Counted from the stretch's first letter, positions 33,646 through 47,117 are shown. The stretch: DNA of 64,000 nucleotides from Rhynchopus sp. YZ270_cl-10 (GCA_964035575.1 OZ037842.1:496001-560000), one strand, 5' to 3'. The notes: a model not told the origin generated them from the letters alone. Program-made: numbers and translations.

Positions 33646-34056
33646 AAGGTGGAAGTTGATTACGTGCAGACGGAGGTAGAGCATGTCACGTACAAGAAAA
33701 AGGACGTCACAAGGAAGAGGAAAGATCCTGTGGAAGTGTTCTTTATAAAAAAAATGAATGATCGGATTTTAAAGGCAGCTAACTGAGTACAAAACAGGGA
33801 AATAGCTACTAAGGCTGAATTATGCGACTTGGCATAATTCTGGTTAATTCTGATTTTGGAGAAAACCCAAGCTATTTCCCTGGTACAAAAAAAAACAAAA
33901 AAAAACGAGTCACTTTCAGTGAACCAGGGAGGTGGGGCTCACAACTACGCAATGCACCTACCCTTTTGTTGGAGGTAACCGCACACCAGGGAACGGATCT
34001 ATGAGTTGCTGGTACAGCAGGTAGCAAGGTAGCAAGGTGGGGTAGCAACAGGGTGT

Positions 34057-34215
34057 CAAGCCAAAGCCAAAGCCAAAGCCAAAGCCAAAGCCAAAGCCAA
34101 AGCCAAAGCCAAAGCCAAAGCCAAAGCCAAAGCCAAAGCCAAAGCCAAAGCCAAAGCCAAAGCCAAAGCCAAAGCCAAAGCCAAAGCCAAAGCCAAAGCC
34201 AAAGCCAAAGCCAAA
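34057..34215. repeat. (AAAGCC)n microsatellite, about 26 copies
   Basis: Uninterrupted hexamer run. Because the unit is a multiple of three, two long open frames (Phe-Gly and Ala-Leu repeats) appear on the minus strand; these are artefacts. Confidence 0.95.
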
Positions 34216-34918
34216 ATTAACAAACCGAACCAAACAAACCAACTAGATAATGAAAATATAAAGACATCAAGAAAGGAGACTAGCAAAAAGTAAAAAGGGG
34301 AGGGGGGATTGAAATGCCCTTGGAAAAAAAATGGATTGTACCAAAGTTGTAATACTGACTAAAACTAGTCACATATTTCACTAGAAAATCAAAAGGCAAG
34401 CCAGCGCTGAGCAATAGAAACTAGAAAATACGACACCAACGTGCAGACGCCGTCCAGACGAAAGCGCGTAAAGCAAATCACGCACGTCGAAAAATATAAA
34501 GGAACCATAAAAAAGGTGTATGTGATGTACACACACACAACAATGATAAAACTCAAATACGAAGCTAAGAAAAGAGGGCTACAAATAGCGTAACGACAAA
34601 CTCTTTTCAAGTGCATCAGAGCGTTAATGTATAGAAAATGAAAGCTGTCCACAGCAACAAGTGTTGCTGGACAAAACAAGTCGTCGTCGTCATGAATGAC
34701 CGACACTACTTTAAATCTAACTACAAAGTAAACTTGCACGATCAAGACTCGCATATCAAGAAGACAAGACACCAAATAGAACAACACTATAGTGCACATG
34801 TTCCTGTTGCCACCCTTGCACAGGGTGTCAACTGTTCGTAACATAGCTCGTTAGGCTATGTGGCGCAGGCTGGGCAGCACTCATTCACTACATCTTCGCA
34901 GAAATATGTGCGCAGAAA

Positions 34919-37564
34919 TCAAGAATTTTTAACCAGATATGTTGTGCAGAAGATGTCTCTCAGCGCAGGTGTCTGGTTTGGCAATGCCCCCGACTGTGCC
35001 TCAGCGATCAGTGCTTTTGCCACATCCACACCAGGCAGCTCACAGCCTTGAAGTTCCTGCAACGCATCATGCAGCTTCCCTTCGTAGATGTAAAGAACTG
35101 CCTGGTTCAGGTGGCGGTAAGGGTCCTTGCTGTCCTGTAGGTCAAGTTGGTACATCCACTCCTCGTTCCCGGTCTCGTGATGTGAAATGATCTCATGCAG
35201 CATGGTCGACCTGTTGTTCAGTGTCGCCACCTTAACAACCTTCCGCAAAACAAGACGCTGTTTCGCCTCGTTGCTCACATCTCCACATGCAAGGAGCTGC
35301 ACACCCCACCGCCGTCCACACCGCTCAAGGGCACGCACGTTGCACGACACAGCTCCAATGATTCCGTACTTCTTCAGCCCTGTGCAACCCATTGTCCCGC
35401 ACATCGCCTTCCCTGAAGACACTCCGCAGTTCACCTTCAGGCTCTCTCCAAGTGTTTCACGGATGTGGATGCCGAGTTCTGCAGCCTTGAGTCTGTAGTT
35501 GGATGCGAACAGTGCGGTGTTGAAGGAGACGGTGATACGGTCGCCTGACACGTCTTCGATGATGCCACGGAACTTCTTTGCACCGGCAACCATTGTTTCG
35601 CAGTAGCGTGCAAGCACTTCGTTGACTGTCTGCGTGTTTGTGATTGTGTGCAGGTCAGCGACGTTTGAGACAAGCAACGCTATGCTTTTGTTCTTCAAAC
35701 CTTGCACAAACATCTTTGTGGGTGCGAGGGTGCTTGACTGCTGTCCAGATGAACGCGACACACGCGACGTACTGTCACCACGTCCGCTCGGCGCCGTGTC
35801 GCAGGCGGTCTTCGTAAATTCCGTCTCGTCCTCGGTCTGAGACTCAACAAGCACACTCTGTGGAAGGTACTGACGGTACTCAATCAGGTTTTGCATCATC
35901 TGTTTGAAGGACTTCTCCATCTCACGAACTTCTGAGAGTGAACTCAGAGGCCTGTCAGCTTCAACACTATCCAAGTCCATAATAGCAACGTGTGACATGT
36001 CCTCCATGAGTTGGATCAGAGGCTTTGTGATGCGGAAGACAAGGTACACCGTCAGCCCAATAGGGATCAGCGCAGCAACGACAACAACAATGTAGAGAAT
36101 CATGCGTGCCTTTTCAAGGTCGTCGTCCACTTTGGATTCAGACTTGCGGATGTTCTCCTGTGTTGCTGTGTTCAGATCGTCCACCTCACCAAGGAGGTAC
36201 TCCCTGTCAATCAGTGCCACCACGTACCAGTTCAGACCACGTCCGTTGTCGAACAGTTTCACGCTGTAAAGTGCAAAGTTGTAAGTGTATCTCATTGACA
36301 TATGACATACGTGACAAAGAACTCCTCATCATCAGGACGGCGTGTCGTGTTCATCATGAAGGATCCAGGAACGCCTTGCTGCAACAGGTGTTCTGCATTG
36401 GTTGTGGTGTATGTTTCGTTGACCACGTGTGGCAGCGTGAGGTAGTCCACTGTGCCTGCAACCAGCGTGTCGTTAGTCTCTTTTGCGTGCATGGGGGTGG
36501 GGAACTCCCCGAAAAAAGACCTGTAACAGGAATGCAAATACAGAAAGAGCTGTAAACAGAATAACATACGTTCCGTGCGACGTCCCTGCCATGTACCAAT
36601 GCTGCCAACCTTCCACCACCCAGTTGTTGCGCACTGCCGCAAACACCCTTCCCAGACTTCCCTTCCCGAGGTCAAGGGTCTGCAGAAAGTTGCCAATTTT
36701 CCTCATATCTGTACCAGCGTACGTTATCCCAACACGATTGCCTGCATTGTCAACGTACACACACTGTGCAGCCACCCCTACGTAGTATGCCAGCTCCAGA
36801 AGAGGTGAGAACATGCTGGCCCCAACTGGCTGGTAGTTCAGGAGTGTCAAGTGCTTTTCACGGAGGTCGTAGTACGGGTGTCTGCAGGGCACATCGAACG
36901 CTTTGCCTCGTGAGTCCACAGCGGTCTTGCCGTCCGCAAGGCACTCGAAAGGGTAAGCTGGATAGTGGTCATTGGGGTAGCCGTACGAATTGCCAGACCC
37001 GTCAGGCAAAACATCTCCCTGAACGCTTCTGTTCAGCGCTGGCAGGGTGGTCACGCTGTCGTAGTCAGTGCCGTTGTTGACCAGACTATTGAGATGCATG
37101 TAGCCATCAGGGCGGCTCTCAAGGGTAAGATGGTTCTCAAACACCTGCATCGTCTGCAGCTTCGTGGTGATAATGCCTAACCCATCGTAGTTGTAGTTAC
37201 GAGCAACCATGTGGTAGAAAGCCTTCCGCCAGCTGTAGATGTAGTCCCAGGAGGTCATCACGGCGGTCTCCTCGGTCATTATCTGGTGGCAGATCTGGTC
37301 GCTTGCATCACGGAGGACATTGAAGAAGGAGGAAAACTCCCTAACAACAGAGTCGGTTTGCTGGTTGAGGTACACCTCCGACAGCTTCACAACAGTGGTG
37401 CTCCCAACATCAAAAGCACTGCCGACAGACTCCTGCAGCAGGTCTTCTGTGTCACGCAGGGCAGAGTCACCACTCCACACTGCCATCGACGTGCACAGAC
37501 AGGCCACCGCAGCGATGCAGAACACCACAAGCCCGACATTCAGCGCCCTGATCGATACAATCAT
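34919..37564 (-). CDS. Receptor-type pseudo-nucleotidyl cyclase, copy D
   Basis: Exons 37564-36570, 36520-36311 and 36263-34919 give 849 residues. Introns are 49 and 47 nt, both GTATGT...ACAG in phase 2; intron 1 is far shorter than in C although the exons are close. The order of domains is as in copy C. The C-terminal half is nearly identical to C except for the Ser/Arg-rich linker after HAMP (TKTACDTAPSGRG onward), which is unrelated in sequence. Active-site substitutions are the same: VSN in place of F-x-D, EDVSGD, YGIIG and SCNVRALER. The second exon carries SFFGEFPTPMHAKETNDTLV where C has SFTGAYEVPMPAKDTDDPLV, so the sensor region varies here. Confidence 0.92.
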
Positions 37565-38582
37565 TGTGTACAAATGTGCTGAGTGGTGTGTGTGAGATAG
37601 TGCGGGGGAAGTGGTACGGTGGAAAGTGGTTCAACGAAACAGGACATCTATTTCTTTCCTCCTACCATCCACGAAGCTTCCCTCATTTGCACAAAGCCCA
37701 GTCACCCACTATCAACAAAAGAACGAACACAGCCATGCAGAACATCACTGAAGTGAGACTGCCAAACTGTGCCGCACTTTGCATCCAGAGGGCTGTGCCT
37801 GGGAAATGAAAACTGAAAACAATATTTTTTGGTGAACAGAAACGGAGACAACACATGCAAAACATAGATTGGTGCAATCGGTGTGGGTGCTGAGAGTATC
37901 ACACAGAGGCCCCACACACATGCACGATGTAGCTTTGCTGTGAACACAATATTTTGGTAAAGGGAAGATCCAAATAACGTTATCCTTCGGTAACTTTGAA
38001 AAGCTGCTTGCGGCGGAAAACAAAAGTTATTTTGACGTGGCTCAAAAACCCCCAAGTACATCACAAAATAATCACAAAAGAAGTGCAAAACTTACACTTT
38101 ATTGAGCTGAGCCACACCATACAGAAACTAAGTTATTTTTTGGGTAAACACATTTGGGTTTCATTTCCCAACCCAACACTGATAGAGCGTAAAGACAATA
38201 AATAAAAGCAAAGTGAAGTTGAGGTTTTGTGAGGCACTCAACGAGTGTGCCAGCTCTGTAGAGTCACGGAGCCACCAACACTCCTCAGTCCTTTTCCTGC
38301 GCTTCCAGTAAAACTCGCGTATGCGATTAGGGGGTACAGGATTTTCGCAAGGAACACATAAAACGCAAATAAAGATAAACCCACTAATGCGCAGATATCA
38401 TCACTACTGTGAGTGAGACTCGCACAGGGAAAGATTACCGACGCATTTGACCAAAAAAACTGTTTTACACCCTGAACTCCACCTGACCAAAACCTTCAAG
38501 AGGTACAAGGCCATTCAACGGGTGGTCCGCGCTCACGAGTGGTTCAGGTCAACCATAGGGCCAGTCAACGGGTGGAATACAC

Positions 38583-38690
38583 TGAACAAACAGGCCTGAC
38601 GCTAACTTTTCGATTTTTGAGAAATCGTGAGATGATGGTCGAATATGGGGGGGGGGGAAAGCTAAAAAAAATTTTTTCCGCGCCTGTTTT
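38583..38690 (-). repeat. TTAGCGTCAGGCCTG module (reverse copy)
   Basis: CAGGCCTGACGCTAACTTTT at the left end and TTTTTTCCGCGCCTG at the right match the modules at 30840 and 33190 in reverse order. Confidence 0.45.
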
Positions 38691-39754
38691 TTTTGACCTC
38701 ACGCAACACTCCACACCATTGACAAAAACACACGATTTTATTTTTTGAAAACTTGGTCAGCCCCGCCGCCAGGATTTTGGGCAGTGTTTCCGCGCTGAAG
38801 AATCCGATGAAGAATTCTTCGAAAAAAAAAAAAAATCCCAAAAAAAAATTTTTTTTCCAATGAAGAATTCTTCATTGGAAAAAAATAAAAATAAAAAAAA
38901 ATTCCCGGAAAAAAAACAAGTAATTGCTATCAGAAAAAAACGGGGTGTGCTGTGGTTATGGGGGGACCCACACCCCTGAACACCGCCCTGTAGACATAAT
39001 CTACACTGTCTGCTCTTCTGCAGGTATGCGAAAACGCTGCCAGAACCACTGGGACACCTGCACTTGAAACGTTCAAGAACGGGGGCTGTCATCCTCAGAC
39101 CCCTCTTCGTCTCGCACCATTTGCTCGATGGATGGTCGGTGTGTTCCAGCTCGTTGTCGTCCACAGCCTCCCACTCATCGTGGCCGGAGGAGTGTGTAAG
39201 GAACACAGACGACTAACTGTCGTCGATCACACCATGCGCATCAGCACCACCCAGCAAAGCGCCAGGCTGCTATGTTGGTTTCGAAAATCACGCGGGGTTT
39301 CCCACAGCACACCTCGTTTTTTTTTCTTAGCAATTCCTTGTTTTGTTGTTGTTGTTTTCCACACACCTTCCTTCAACCCTTGTAGGATCAGTTGCTATTT
39401 TCTTCTAGAAAACTTGAAATTACACATTTCAAGAGAACAAATTAAAAAGGGTCCTTATTTGCATTTTTGGGATCCGCCCGTGCAGTGGTGGGGTCAATCT
39501 CGAAAATTGGATAATTTTTTGACCACTTAAATTTTGAGAAAAATGAGCCCGGTTGCTTATACGTGGGGCCCATTTTCGGCTAAAATTTTCCTCAAAATCT
39601 GGTTTTGTAAAATTGACCCTTTACTCCCCCCCCACATCGATTTCAATACTATACCTTACTTCACCTACGGTTGCCCTTACAGGGGGGGTGAAGGAAGGTA
39701 AGTTGAAAATTCCCCACATAAGCCTCTGAGAGTGACCAGAACTGGCCTCATGAA

Positions 39755-40105
39755 CAAAGTGACCCCGTCACAGCCAGAACGCGACTCAATTGATCAAACG
39801 CCGAACGAAAAGGAAACATGCAGCATGGCGAAAGAAGAAAAGTAGCGTACCGTGCGCCTGCGGAGCAAGCTTGCAACCCACGTTCCCATGACATAGTTTG
39901 GCTGTAAAGATGTGCAATTTTTTGAAATGTTGCGTACCGTGGCTTCGCCAGGAGCCTTGGTGCTATGACCACCGTTTCTTTTTGTACACGTACTGAGGTA
40001 ACTGATAATTCGTGTGTCTGGTGCAAATATCAATGAAGTTGAACTCCTCAGTTGGATACCCGAGGAATTCTCTCATTCCGGGTCGGGCTCGACCGCGCCT
40101 TTTTA
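39755..40105 (+). repeat. Dispersed about 330-bp repeat, second full copy
   Basis: Partner of 30330-30700, roughly 85% identical by eye, including TTGCGTACCGTGGCTTCGCC. It abuts the palindromic satellite of the duplicated unit. Confidence 0.7.
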
Positions 40106-41327
40106 TTTTTTTTTGGAATCTCAGCACGGTGGCCCATTCCTACCCTTACACGGCGGGGTCCACACACCCGAGGGTCCGTAAATTTTACGGACCCTCATTA
40201 CGGACCCTCAAGTGCGGACCCGGGTCCGTAATTACGGACCCTAGGGTCCGTAATTACGTACCCTAGGGTCCGTAATTACGGACCCTAGGGTACGTAATTA
40301 CGTGGTCTAAGGTGGGAAATCACTGTTTGGATGTGTGACTGCTGGTCGAAAAGCCCTGGGAGCAAACCGAGTGGTACACAGGTACCACATGATAGACCAT
40401 GATCATGTGGGCCTATCCCAAGTTACATACCGAAAAAAGTCGTGAGCTCGGTTAGTTGTCAAAGACGTCTTCCACCATGCACTGAGGAGATAATGATCCA
40501 ACAATTTACAAGAAAGATTACTTAACCTACTGCTGGAGTTGCCAGGTCGTAGTAACACACAAAGTGTGCCTCCGTTCGGGAAGACCGGATATTCTAGTGA
40601 CCAAAAAGGCCTCAAGAATATCTTCCGGTAGTCAAGGTATAACCGAGTGAACGGCCCAAGACCCCCGTGGAGAAGTTAAATGTTGTAATGCTATCAAGTA
40701 CAAACTGCGAACACTGTCTTACCCTCCTCAATACATGGTGGAATATGTCTTTGACAACAAACCGAGCTCAAGAGTTTTTAAACTTCCCTGAGGGAATGCG
40801 AGACGCAAAATTTACCACCAGACCCTGTCTTCGTGCACCTTCGGTGCAACGCTGCAGACAGGCCAAACTGCGTTGGACTCAGAGGAATGCCTGCTGTGCA
40901 GTGTATCAATGAGAACCAAGTCCCAGCAACAAGGGGCGCCTTTTGGCGGGCGTTGTTGAGGGTGTTTGGGGTGCAAAGTTTTCCACAATTTTGATGCGCG
41001 GGTACAGAAGTGTTGTCTTGTTCTTTCATCTTTAGGAATGTAAATGTCAATCGCGTTTAACTACCACTAGGGCTTGTTCAGTGAACCCACAAGGGGTCGA
41101 AGGGGGTTGGTTATCCCATAGCTATCAAAGGTTGTGTCGACCAGGCTAATCCACTATGTTACGCTGTACGTTGTTAAATCCGAAGAAATAACACTTTAGC
41201 AGCCGCAGGAAGTTTGCTAAAAAGAGTGCCTCACGCTACACAAACCACCACCCGCGATTGACTTAGATGTTATAACAAAGAGAATTCAGAACAAAACAAC
41301 ACCCTGCCCCATACACACTAAATTGTC

Positions 41328-41546
41328 ATGCTTCAAGAGCATGCCTGGGCCAAAATTACTGTTGACCAAAAAGGCAACAAGACCACCCACAAGGAGTGTA
41401 AATTGTGCACTGGTTTTCTGGGGGAACGCAATATTTTCTTGTGTCTAGTCCTCCGCAAGCAGAGGACAGACTTTCCGGAAGGTTTCCAAAGTCGAATTTC
41501 TTGCACTAGCTATGCTCCCTTGGTTAATGGCTATAGCAGTGACTGA
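41328..41546 (+). pseudogene. Possible BED-type zinc-finger fragment of a DNA transposon
   Basis: The frame contains HAWAKITVDQKGNKTTHKEC followed by KLC, which resembles the W-x2-I/F ... C-x2-C half of a BED finger; the His pair is not clear. The same stretch is at 45999 in the duplicate unit and, diverged and reversed, at 29260-29410. Short and without a transposase core, so at most a remnant. Confidence 0.3.
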
Positions 41547-42267
41547 CTAAGTGTACCCACCCCCCTCCACCCAGATCTTCGTCCGCAAACTCAGAATAGA
41601 TTGATGCGGGTAGATTTTGAGTTGTTGAATGTCGGACCGCGGTGAAGCTTCTCATCGCAATCGCGGGTGCAGTTCAGACTTCACGATCCTGTGATAAGTG
41701 TAAATGTGGGGTGTGATTAAGTTATGGTATACAAACGTAGTAGTCGGGAAAGGTGAGGTTAATAAAAAAGGCTATTTATTGCCGTGAAATAAGATAGATT
41801 TTTTCCACGCTACAGGTCGAGAGAGTGACCTGCTGCACAAATGGTTCGAGTGAAGCGAGGTGAATTATGTGAAGCAGGTAACGAGCGCCTGTGGAACCAA
41901 ATAGAAACGTAACACTCATCACACGATAAAACCCATGGGAGAGGTTGTGGTGAAACGCACACACCTCGACCTGAGGAGTGGCTCTGCAGCGCGGTTCGTC
42001 CCCAGAACCGCAAGTGTGTTCAAAATGCTTTGTTTCTATTTCCTCCTTCATGTCATGAGGTGACACAAAATGATTGGTGCGTAAAAAAATAGCTATTTAA
42101 TAGTGTGAACATTACGCGTTTATTTCGAGTTGAAAACACGAACAAGTTGAAATATGCGGCATTTTTTTGTTCAATCTTCACTAGTAACTGAAAGTTAAAC
42201 ATAATTACATACCTTGTCTTCCCCGTAACCTGCGCCTTCGCTGCTTTTAAGGTGCTTTCTCTGGGTG

Positions 42268-42511
42268 CCCAGTACCCAGTACCCAGTACCCAGTACCCAG
42301 TACCCAGTACCCAGTACCCAGTACCCAGTACCCAGTACCCAGTACCCAGTACCCAGTACCCAGTACCCAGTACCCAGTACCCAGTACCCAGTACCCAGTA
42401 CCCAGTACCCAGTACCCAGTACCCAGTACCCAGTACCCAGTACCCAGTACCCAGTACCCAGTACCCAGTACCCAGTACCCAGTACCCAGTACCCAGTACC
42501 CAGTACCCAGT
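42268..42511. repeat. (CCCAGTA)n tandem array, about 35 copies
   Basis: Perfect heptamer array at the end of duplicated unit 1. The counterpart at 46938 has about 25 copies, so copy number changed after duplication. Confidence 0.97.
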
Positions 42512-42810
42512 GTCTTCGAGAACCTAAAAATGCATTTTGTTGAAATTTTCTGGCTTTTTCTGAACTTTTCCCAGCTACTTTTCTGGTCGAGTAGCTATTT
42601 TCACTTTTCTGGTGTATGAGTAGGTTTTCTGGGTGGGAGACTGGATTCTGGGTACAGTGGTGTGTCTGGGCACCCAGGCACCTGGGTACTGGTGTATTTT
42701 CGGCCCAGTACCCCGGTACACGATACACTGGTGTACAAGGAAAAAAGTCGTGAAAAAGCAACCACAGCTCCACATGACAAACACAAAAGTGTCCAGTCAC
42801 GTGGGGCATT

Positions 42811-43085
42811 CATGCACTGAGGAGATAATGATCCAACAATTTACAAGAAAGATTACTTAACCTACTGCTGGAAATTGCCAGGTCGTAGTAACACACAAAG
42901 TGCGCCTCCGTTCGGGAATACCGGATATTCTAGAGACCAAAAAGGCCTCTTCCGCTGGTCAAGGTATAACCGAGTGAACGGCCCAAGACCCCCGTGGAGA
43001 AGTTAAATGTTGTAATGCTATCAAGTACAAACTGCGACCACTGTCTTACCCTCCTCAATGCATGGTGGAAGATGTCTTTCACAAC
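42811..43085. repeat. Partial third copy of a segment of the duplicated unit
   Basis: Corresponds to 40474-40755 (CACTGAGGAGATAATGATCC onward) with several substitutions and small deletions. It lies between the array and the second shared block. Confidence 0.75.
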
Positions 43086-43090
43086 AAATA

Positions 43091-43580
43091 AGCTGTACAC
43101 AGGTACACAGGTAAAACCCGTTAAAATTGTGTGTGAAAGTTAAAAATAGCTATATTTGCATTTTTCGCCCAGCATTGAGGACACATAGTCCCACCAAGGG
43201 CAATTTTGTGATGTCAAAAAAAATTTTTTTTCGGACCAAAAATTGACTTGTTTTCGGTAAAACCCACTAAAAATTGTGGTACTCTAAACTGCGTTTTAGA
43301 CCCCCACAGATGCTCAAAAGTGCCAAATTTTGCTTTTAATGGCCTCAAATCGTCGAAATTAGCCCTAAACGGGGGCAAAAAAAATTTTTCGAGAGTCCCT
43401 TTCCCTGGGAGGCTCCGTAATTACGGACCCTAGGGTACGTAATTACGTACCCTAGGGTACGTAATTACGGACCCTAGGGTCCGTAATTACGTACCCTAGG
43501 GTACGTAATGACACTCCGTAAAGAGGGACCCTCCTAACATGCCGTTTTACGGACCCTCGGGGTGTGCGGACCCCGCCGTG
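43091..43580. repeat. Second shared block, copy 1
   Basis: Aligns with 47130-47540: CACAGGTAAAACCCGTTAAA through GGCTCCGTAATTACG and the palindromic satellite. A related fragment of it is at 44590-44790. Confidence 0.8.
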
Positions 43581-43589
43581 TAGGGTAGG

Positions 43590-43785
43590 GTCCGCGGGGG
43601 GTACCCCATGGGGTACCCCCCAGACTACCCCATGGGGTACCCCCCAAATCTGAGGGGTACCCCATGGGGTACCCCCCAGACTACCCCATGGGGTACCCCC
43701 CAAATCTGAGGGGTACCCCATGGGGTACCCCCCAGACTACCCCCGGGGGTACCCCATGGGGTACCCCGCGCGGACCCTGACTGGC
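43590..43785. repeat. GGGGTACCCCATGGGGTACC palindromic repeats
   Basis: A unit of about 56 bp with nested palindromes (GGGGTACCCC, CCATGG) occurs two to three times. Related GGGGTACCCC motifs recur at 44800-44870 and 47540-47690. Confidence 0.8.
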
Positions 43786-43795
43786 ACTGGGGGTA

Positions 43796-43868
43796 CACAG
43801 GTACACAGGTACACAGGTACACAGGTACACAGGTACACAGGTACACAGGTACACAGGTACACAGGTAC
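43796..43868. repeat. (GTACACAG)n array, about 9 copies
   Basis: Perfect octamer run. Short remnants (ACACAGGTACACAGG) are at 43090 and 47120, so the motif is common to this region. Confidence 0.95.
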
Positions 43869-44871
43869 AGCCAGAGTGCCAGAGTCAAGGGTCCGCGCGG
43901 GGTCCGCCCCCCGATGACATAACGAAGTATCGCTTGAAAATACCGTTCAATATATGTTGCTTGGTGTGCATGAAGAAGGACACACAAGGTATATCAAACG
44001 ATAAATCAATCAGATAAACGTTACATCATCGGAAAATTGTTGGCACCGCCCCCCTGTCTTCGTATTTATTACCCCGTCGACAGGCCAAACAGCGTTGGGC
44101 TCAGAAGAAGCAGTGCAAGACAGTCACTGGGGATCAACATGAGAACCAACTCCCAACAACACAGGCTACCGAAGTAGCAGGTGGGGTGTTGCGGGTGTTT
44201 GGGGTGAGAAAATCGATTTTGGTAAGTTGCAGCAGAACATTCTTAAGTTCGCACTAGTCGAGAGAGGCTTACCCGCAGTGAAGCAGTGCACCCATTTAAG
44301 GGTGGAGAAGCGTGACACGCACATACAAGTATGTACGTTACTTCAACAAAGGCTGAATTCTGGTAATTCTAAGGGATGTGAATTCAGCCACCACGCAGGT
44401 AGTGTTTTAAGGTTCCTCGCTTTGTGCTGCACAGCGGACTCATGACACAAAGGAGTTGCCCCCGCTCTCTTTCGCGCAAATTTAAGAAAATTCTGAAGTA
44501 ACTACAACCTGGCGTGCGGGTACAGATGCATTGCTTTGTATGCAGTAGCTAGAACACGTACACAGCTAAGTTCCTAAGCGATTTCCTTCACATTTTTCAT
44601 GAAAAATTGGTCAAAAATCGACTTGTCTTTGGTAAAAAAACCACGAAAAATCGGCTGCGCAAAACCACGTTTTAGACCCCCACAGATGCTCAAAAGTGCC
44701 AATTTTTGCTTTTAATGGCCTCAAATCGTCGAAATTAGGCCTATATAGGGCAAAAAAAAATTTTTGAGAGTCCCTTTCCCTGGGAGGCAATAGCCACCGG
44801 GTGTGCAGGGGGTACCCCCGCGGACCCTGGGGGGTACCCCTCGGGGTACCCCAAACCCCCCACACGGCGGG

Positions 44872-47117
44872 GTCCACACACCCGAGGGTCCGTAAATTTT
44901 ACGGACCCTCTTTACGGACCCTCAAGTGCGGACCCGGGTCCGTAATTACGGACCCTAGGGTACGTAATTACGTGGTCTAAGGTGGGAAATCACTGTTTGG
45001 ATGTGTGACTGCTGGTCGAAAAGCCCTGGGAGCAAACCGAGTGGTACACAGGTACCACATGATAGACCATGATCATGTGGGCCTATCCCAAGTTACATAC
45101 CGAAAAAAGTCGTGAGCTCGGTTAGTTGTCAAAGACGTCTTCCACCATGCACTGAGGAGATAATGATCCAACAATTTACAAGAAAGATTACTTAACCTAC
45201 TGCTGGAAATTGCCAGGTCGTAGTAACACACAAAGTGTGCCTCCGTTCGGGAAGACCGGATATTCTAGAGACCAAAAAGGCCTCAAGAATATCTTCCGGT
45301 AGTCAAGGTATAACCGAGTGAACGGCCCAAGACCCCCGTGGAGAAGTTAAATGTTGTAATGCTATCAAGTAGAAACTGCGAACACTGTCTTACCCTCCTC
45401 AATACATGGTGGAATATTTCTTTGACAACAAACCGAGCTCAAGAGTTTTTAAACTTCCCTGAGGGAATGCGAGACGCAAAATTTACCACCAGACCCTGTC
45501 TTCGTGCACCTTCGGTGCAACGCTGCAGACAGGCCAAACTGCGTTGGACTCAGAGGAATGCCTGCTGTGCAGTGTATCAATGAGAACCAAGTCCCAGCAA
45601 CAAGGGGCGCCTTTTGGCGGGCGTTGTTGAGGGTGTTTGGGGTGCAAAGTTTTCCACAATTTTGATGCGCGGGTACAGAAGTGTTGTCTTGTTCTTTCAT
45701 CTTTAGGAATGTAAATGTCAATCGCGTTTAACTACCACTAGGGCTTGTTCAGTGAACCCACGAGGGGTCGAAGGGGGTTGGTTATCCCATAGCTATCAAA
45801 GGTTGTGTCGACCAGGCTAATCCACTATGTTACGCTGTACGTTGTTAAATCCGAAGAAATAACACTTTAGCAGCCGCAGGAAGTTTGTTAAAAAGAGTGC
45901 CTCACGCTACACAAACCACCACCCGCGATTGACTTAGATGTTATAACAAAGAGAATTCAGAACAAAACAACACCCTGCCCCATACACACTAAATTGTCAT
46001 GCTTCAAGAGCATGCCTGGGCCAAAATTACTGTTGACCAAAAAGGCAACAAGACCACCCACAAGGAGTGTGAATTGTGCACTGGTTTTCTGGGGGAACGC
46101 AATATTTTCTTGTGTCTAGTCCTCCGCAAGCAGAGGACAGACTTTCCGGAAGGTTTCCAAAGTCGAATTTCTTGCACTAGCTATGCTCCCTTGGTTAATG
46201 GCTATAGCAGTGACTGACTAAGTGTACCCACCCCCCTCCACCCAGATCTTCGTCCGCAAACTCAGAATAGATTGATGCGGGTAGATTTTGAGTTGTTGAA
46301 TGTCGGACCGCGGTGAAGCTTCTCATCGCAATCGCGGGTGCAGTTCAGACTTCACGATCCTGTATAAGTGTAAATGTGGGGTGTGATTAAGTTATGGTAT
46401 ACAAACGTAGTAGTCGGGAAAGGTGAGGTTAATAAAAAAGGCTATTTATTGCCGTGAAATAAGATAGATTTTTTCCACGCTACAGGTCGAGAGAGTGACC
46501 TGCTGCACAAATGGTTCGAGTGAAGCGAGGTGAATTATGTGAAGCAGGTAACGAGCGCCTGTGGAACCAAATAGAAACGTAACACTCATCACACGATAAA
46601 ACCCATGGGAGAGGTTGTGGTGAAACGCACACACCTCGACCTGAGGAGTGGCTCTGCAGCGCGGTTCGTCCCCAGAACCGCAAGTGTGTTCAAAATGCTT
46701 TGTTTCTATTTCCTCCTTCATGTCATGAGGTGACACAAAATGATTGGTGCGTAAAAAAATAGCTATTTAATAGTGTGAACATTACGCGTTTATTTCGAGT
46801 TGAAAACACGAACAAGTTGAAATATGCGGCATTTTTTTGTTCAATCTTCACTAGTAACTGAAAGTTAAACATAATTACATACCTTGTCTTCCCCGTAACC
46901 TGCGCCTTCGCTGCTTTTAAGGTGCTTTCTCTGGGTGTCCAGTACCCAGTACCCAGTACCCAGTACCCAGTACCCAGTACCCAGTACCCAGTACCCAGTA
47001 CCCAGTACCCAGTACCCAGTACCCAGTACCCAGTACCCAGTACCCAGTACCCAGTACCCAGTACCCAGTACCCAGTACCCAGTACCCAGTACCCAGTACC
47101 CAGTACCCAGTACCCAG
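44872..47117. repeat. Large duplicated unit, copy 2
   Basis: Direct repeat of 40148-42511 with few substitutions. Both copies carry the short TTCGTGCACCTTCGGTGCAA palindrome. Confidence 0.9.
46938..47117. repeat. (CCCAGTA)n tandem array, about 25 copies
   Basis: Heptamer array closing unit 2; it passes into CACAGGTACACAGATACAC. Confidence 0.97.

Larger units (their letters stand above)
25359..34918. other. Intergenic interval with transposons
   Basis: No host gene is recognisable. Main contents are hairpins at 25.5-26.1 kb, an 80-bp inverted repeat at 26.7 kb, a long-TIR element at 28.2-30.1 kb, a repeat module at 30.3 kb, a hAT-like element at 32.0-33.5 kb and the AAAGCC microsatellite at 34.06 kb. 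Segments at 26520-26625, 27335-27400, 31015-31115 and 31520-31620 share CAATCACCTG ... GCCCGAAGGCTA and are a further low-copy repeat. Confidence 0.6.
40148..42511. repeat. Large duplicated unit, copy 1
   Basis: Matches 44872-47117 at about 99% over 2.2 kb, starting at ACACGGCGGGGTCCACACAC and ending in the CCCAGTA array. It opens with 22-bp palindromic units (TAGGGTCCGTAATTACGGAC and variants with TACGTAATTACGTA). The rest is non-coding apart from a possible zinc-finger fragment at 41328. Copy 1 has two extra satellite units near 40220-40280 relative to copy 2. Confidence 0.9.

Noticed and set aside
38757-39206. Minus-strand frame of 149 codons with a Cys-rich part
   Set aside because: The C-terminal half is A/T-run derived, no domain recognised, lies among repeat modules; kept only as a note.
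42268-42511. CCCAGTA array as a telomere or interstitial telomere
   Set aside because: The unit (TACTGGG on the other strand) is not a known telomere repeat, the arrays are internal and belong to a duplicated unit.
42195-42809. Open frames with Tyr-Trp-Val-Leu-Gly repeats over CCCAGTA arrays
   Set aside because: Frame artefacts of a 7-bp tandem repeat.
43590-43785. Bacterial-type operators or restriction-site clusters
   Set aside because: The palindromes are tandem satellite units in eukaryotic intergenic DNA.
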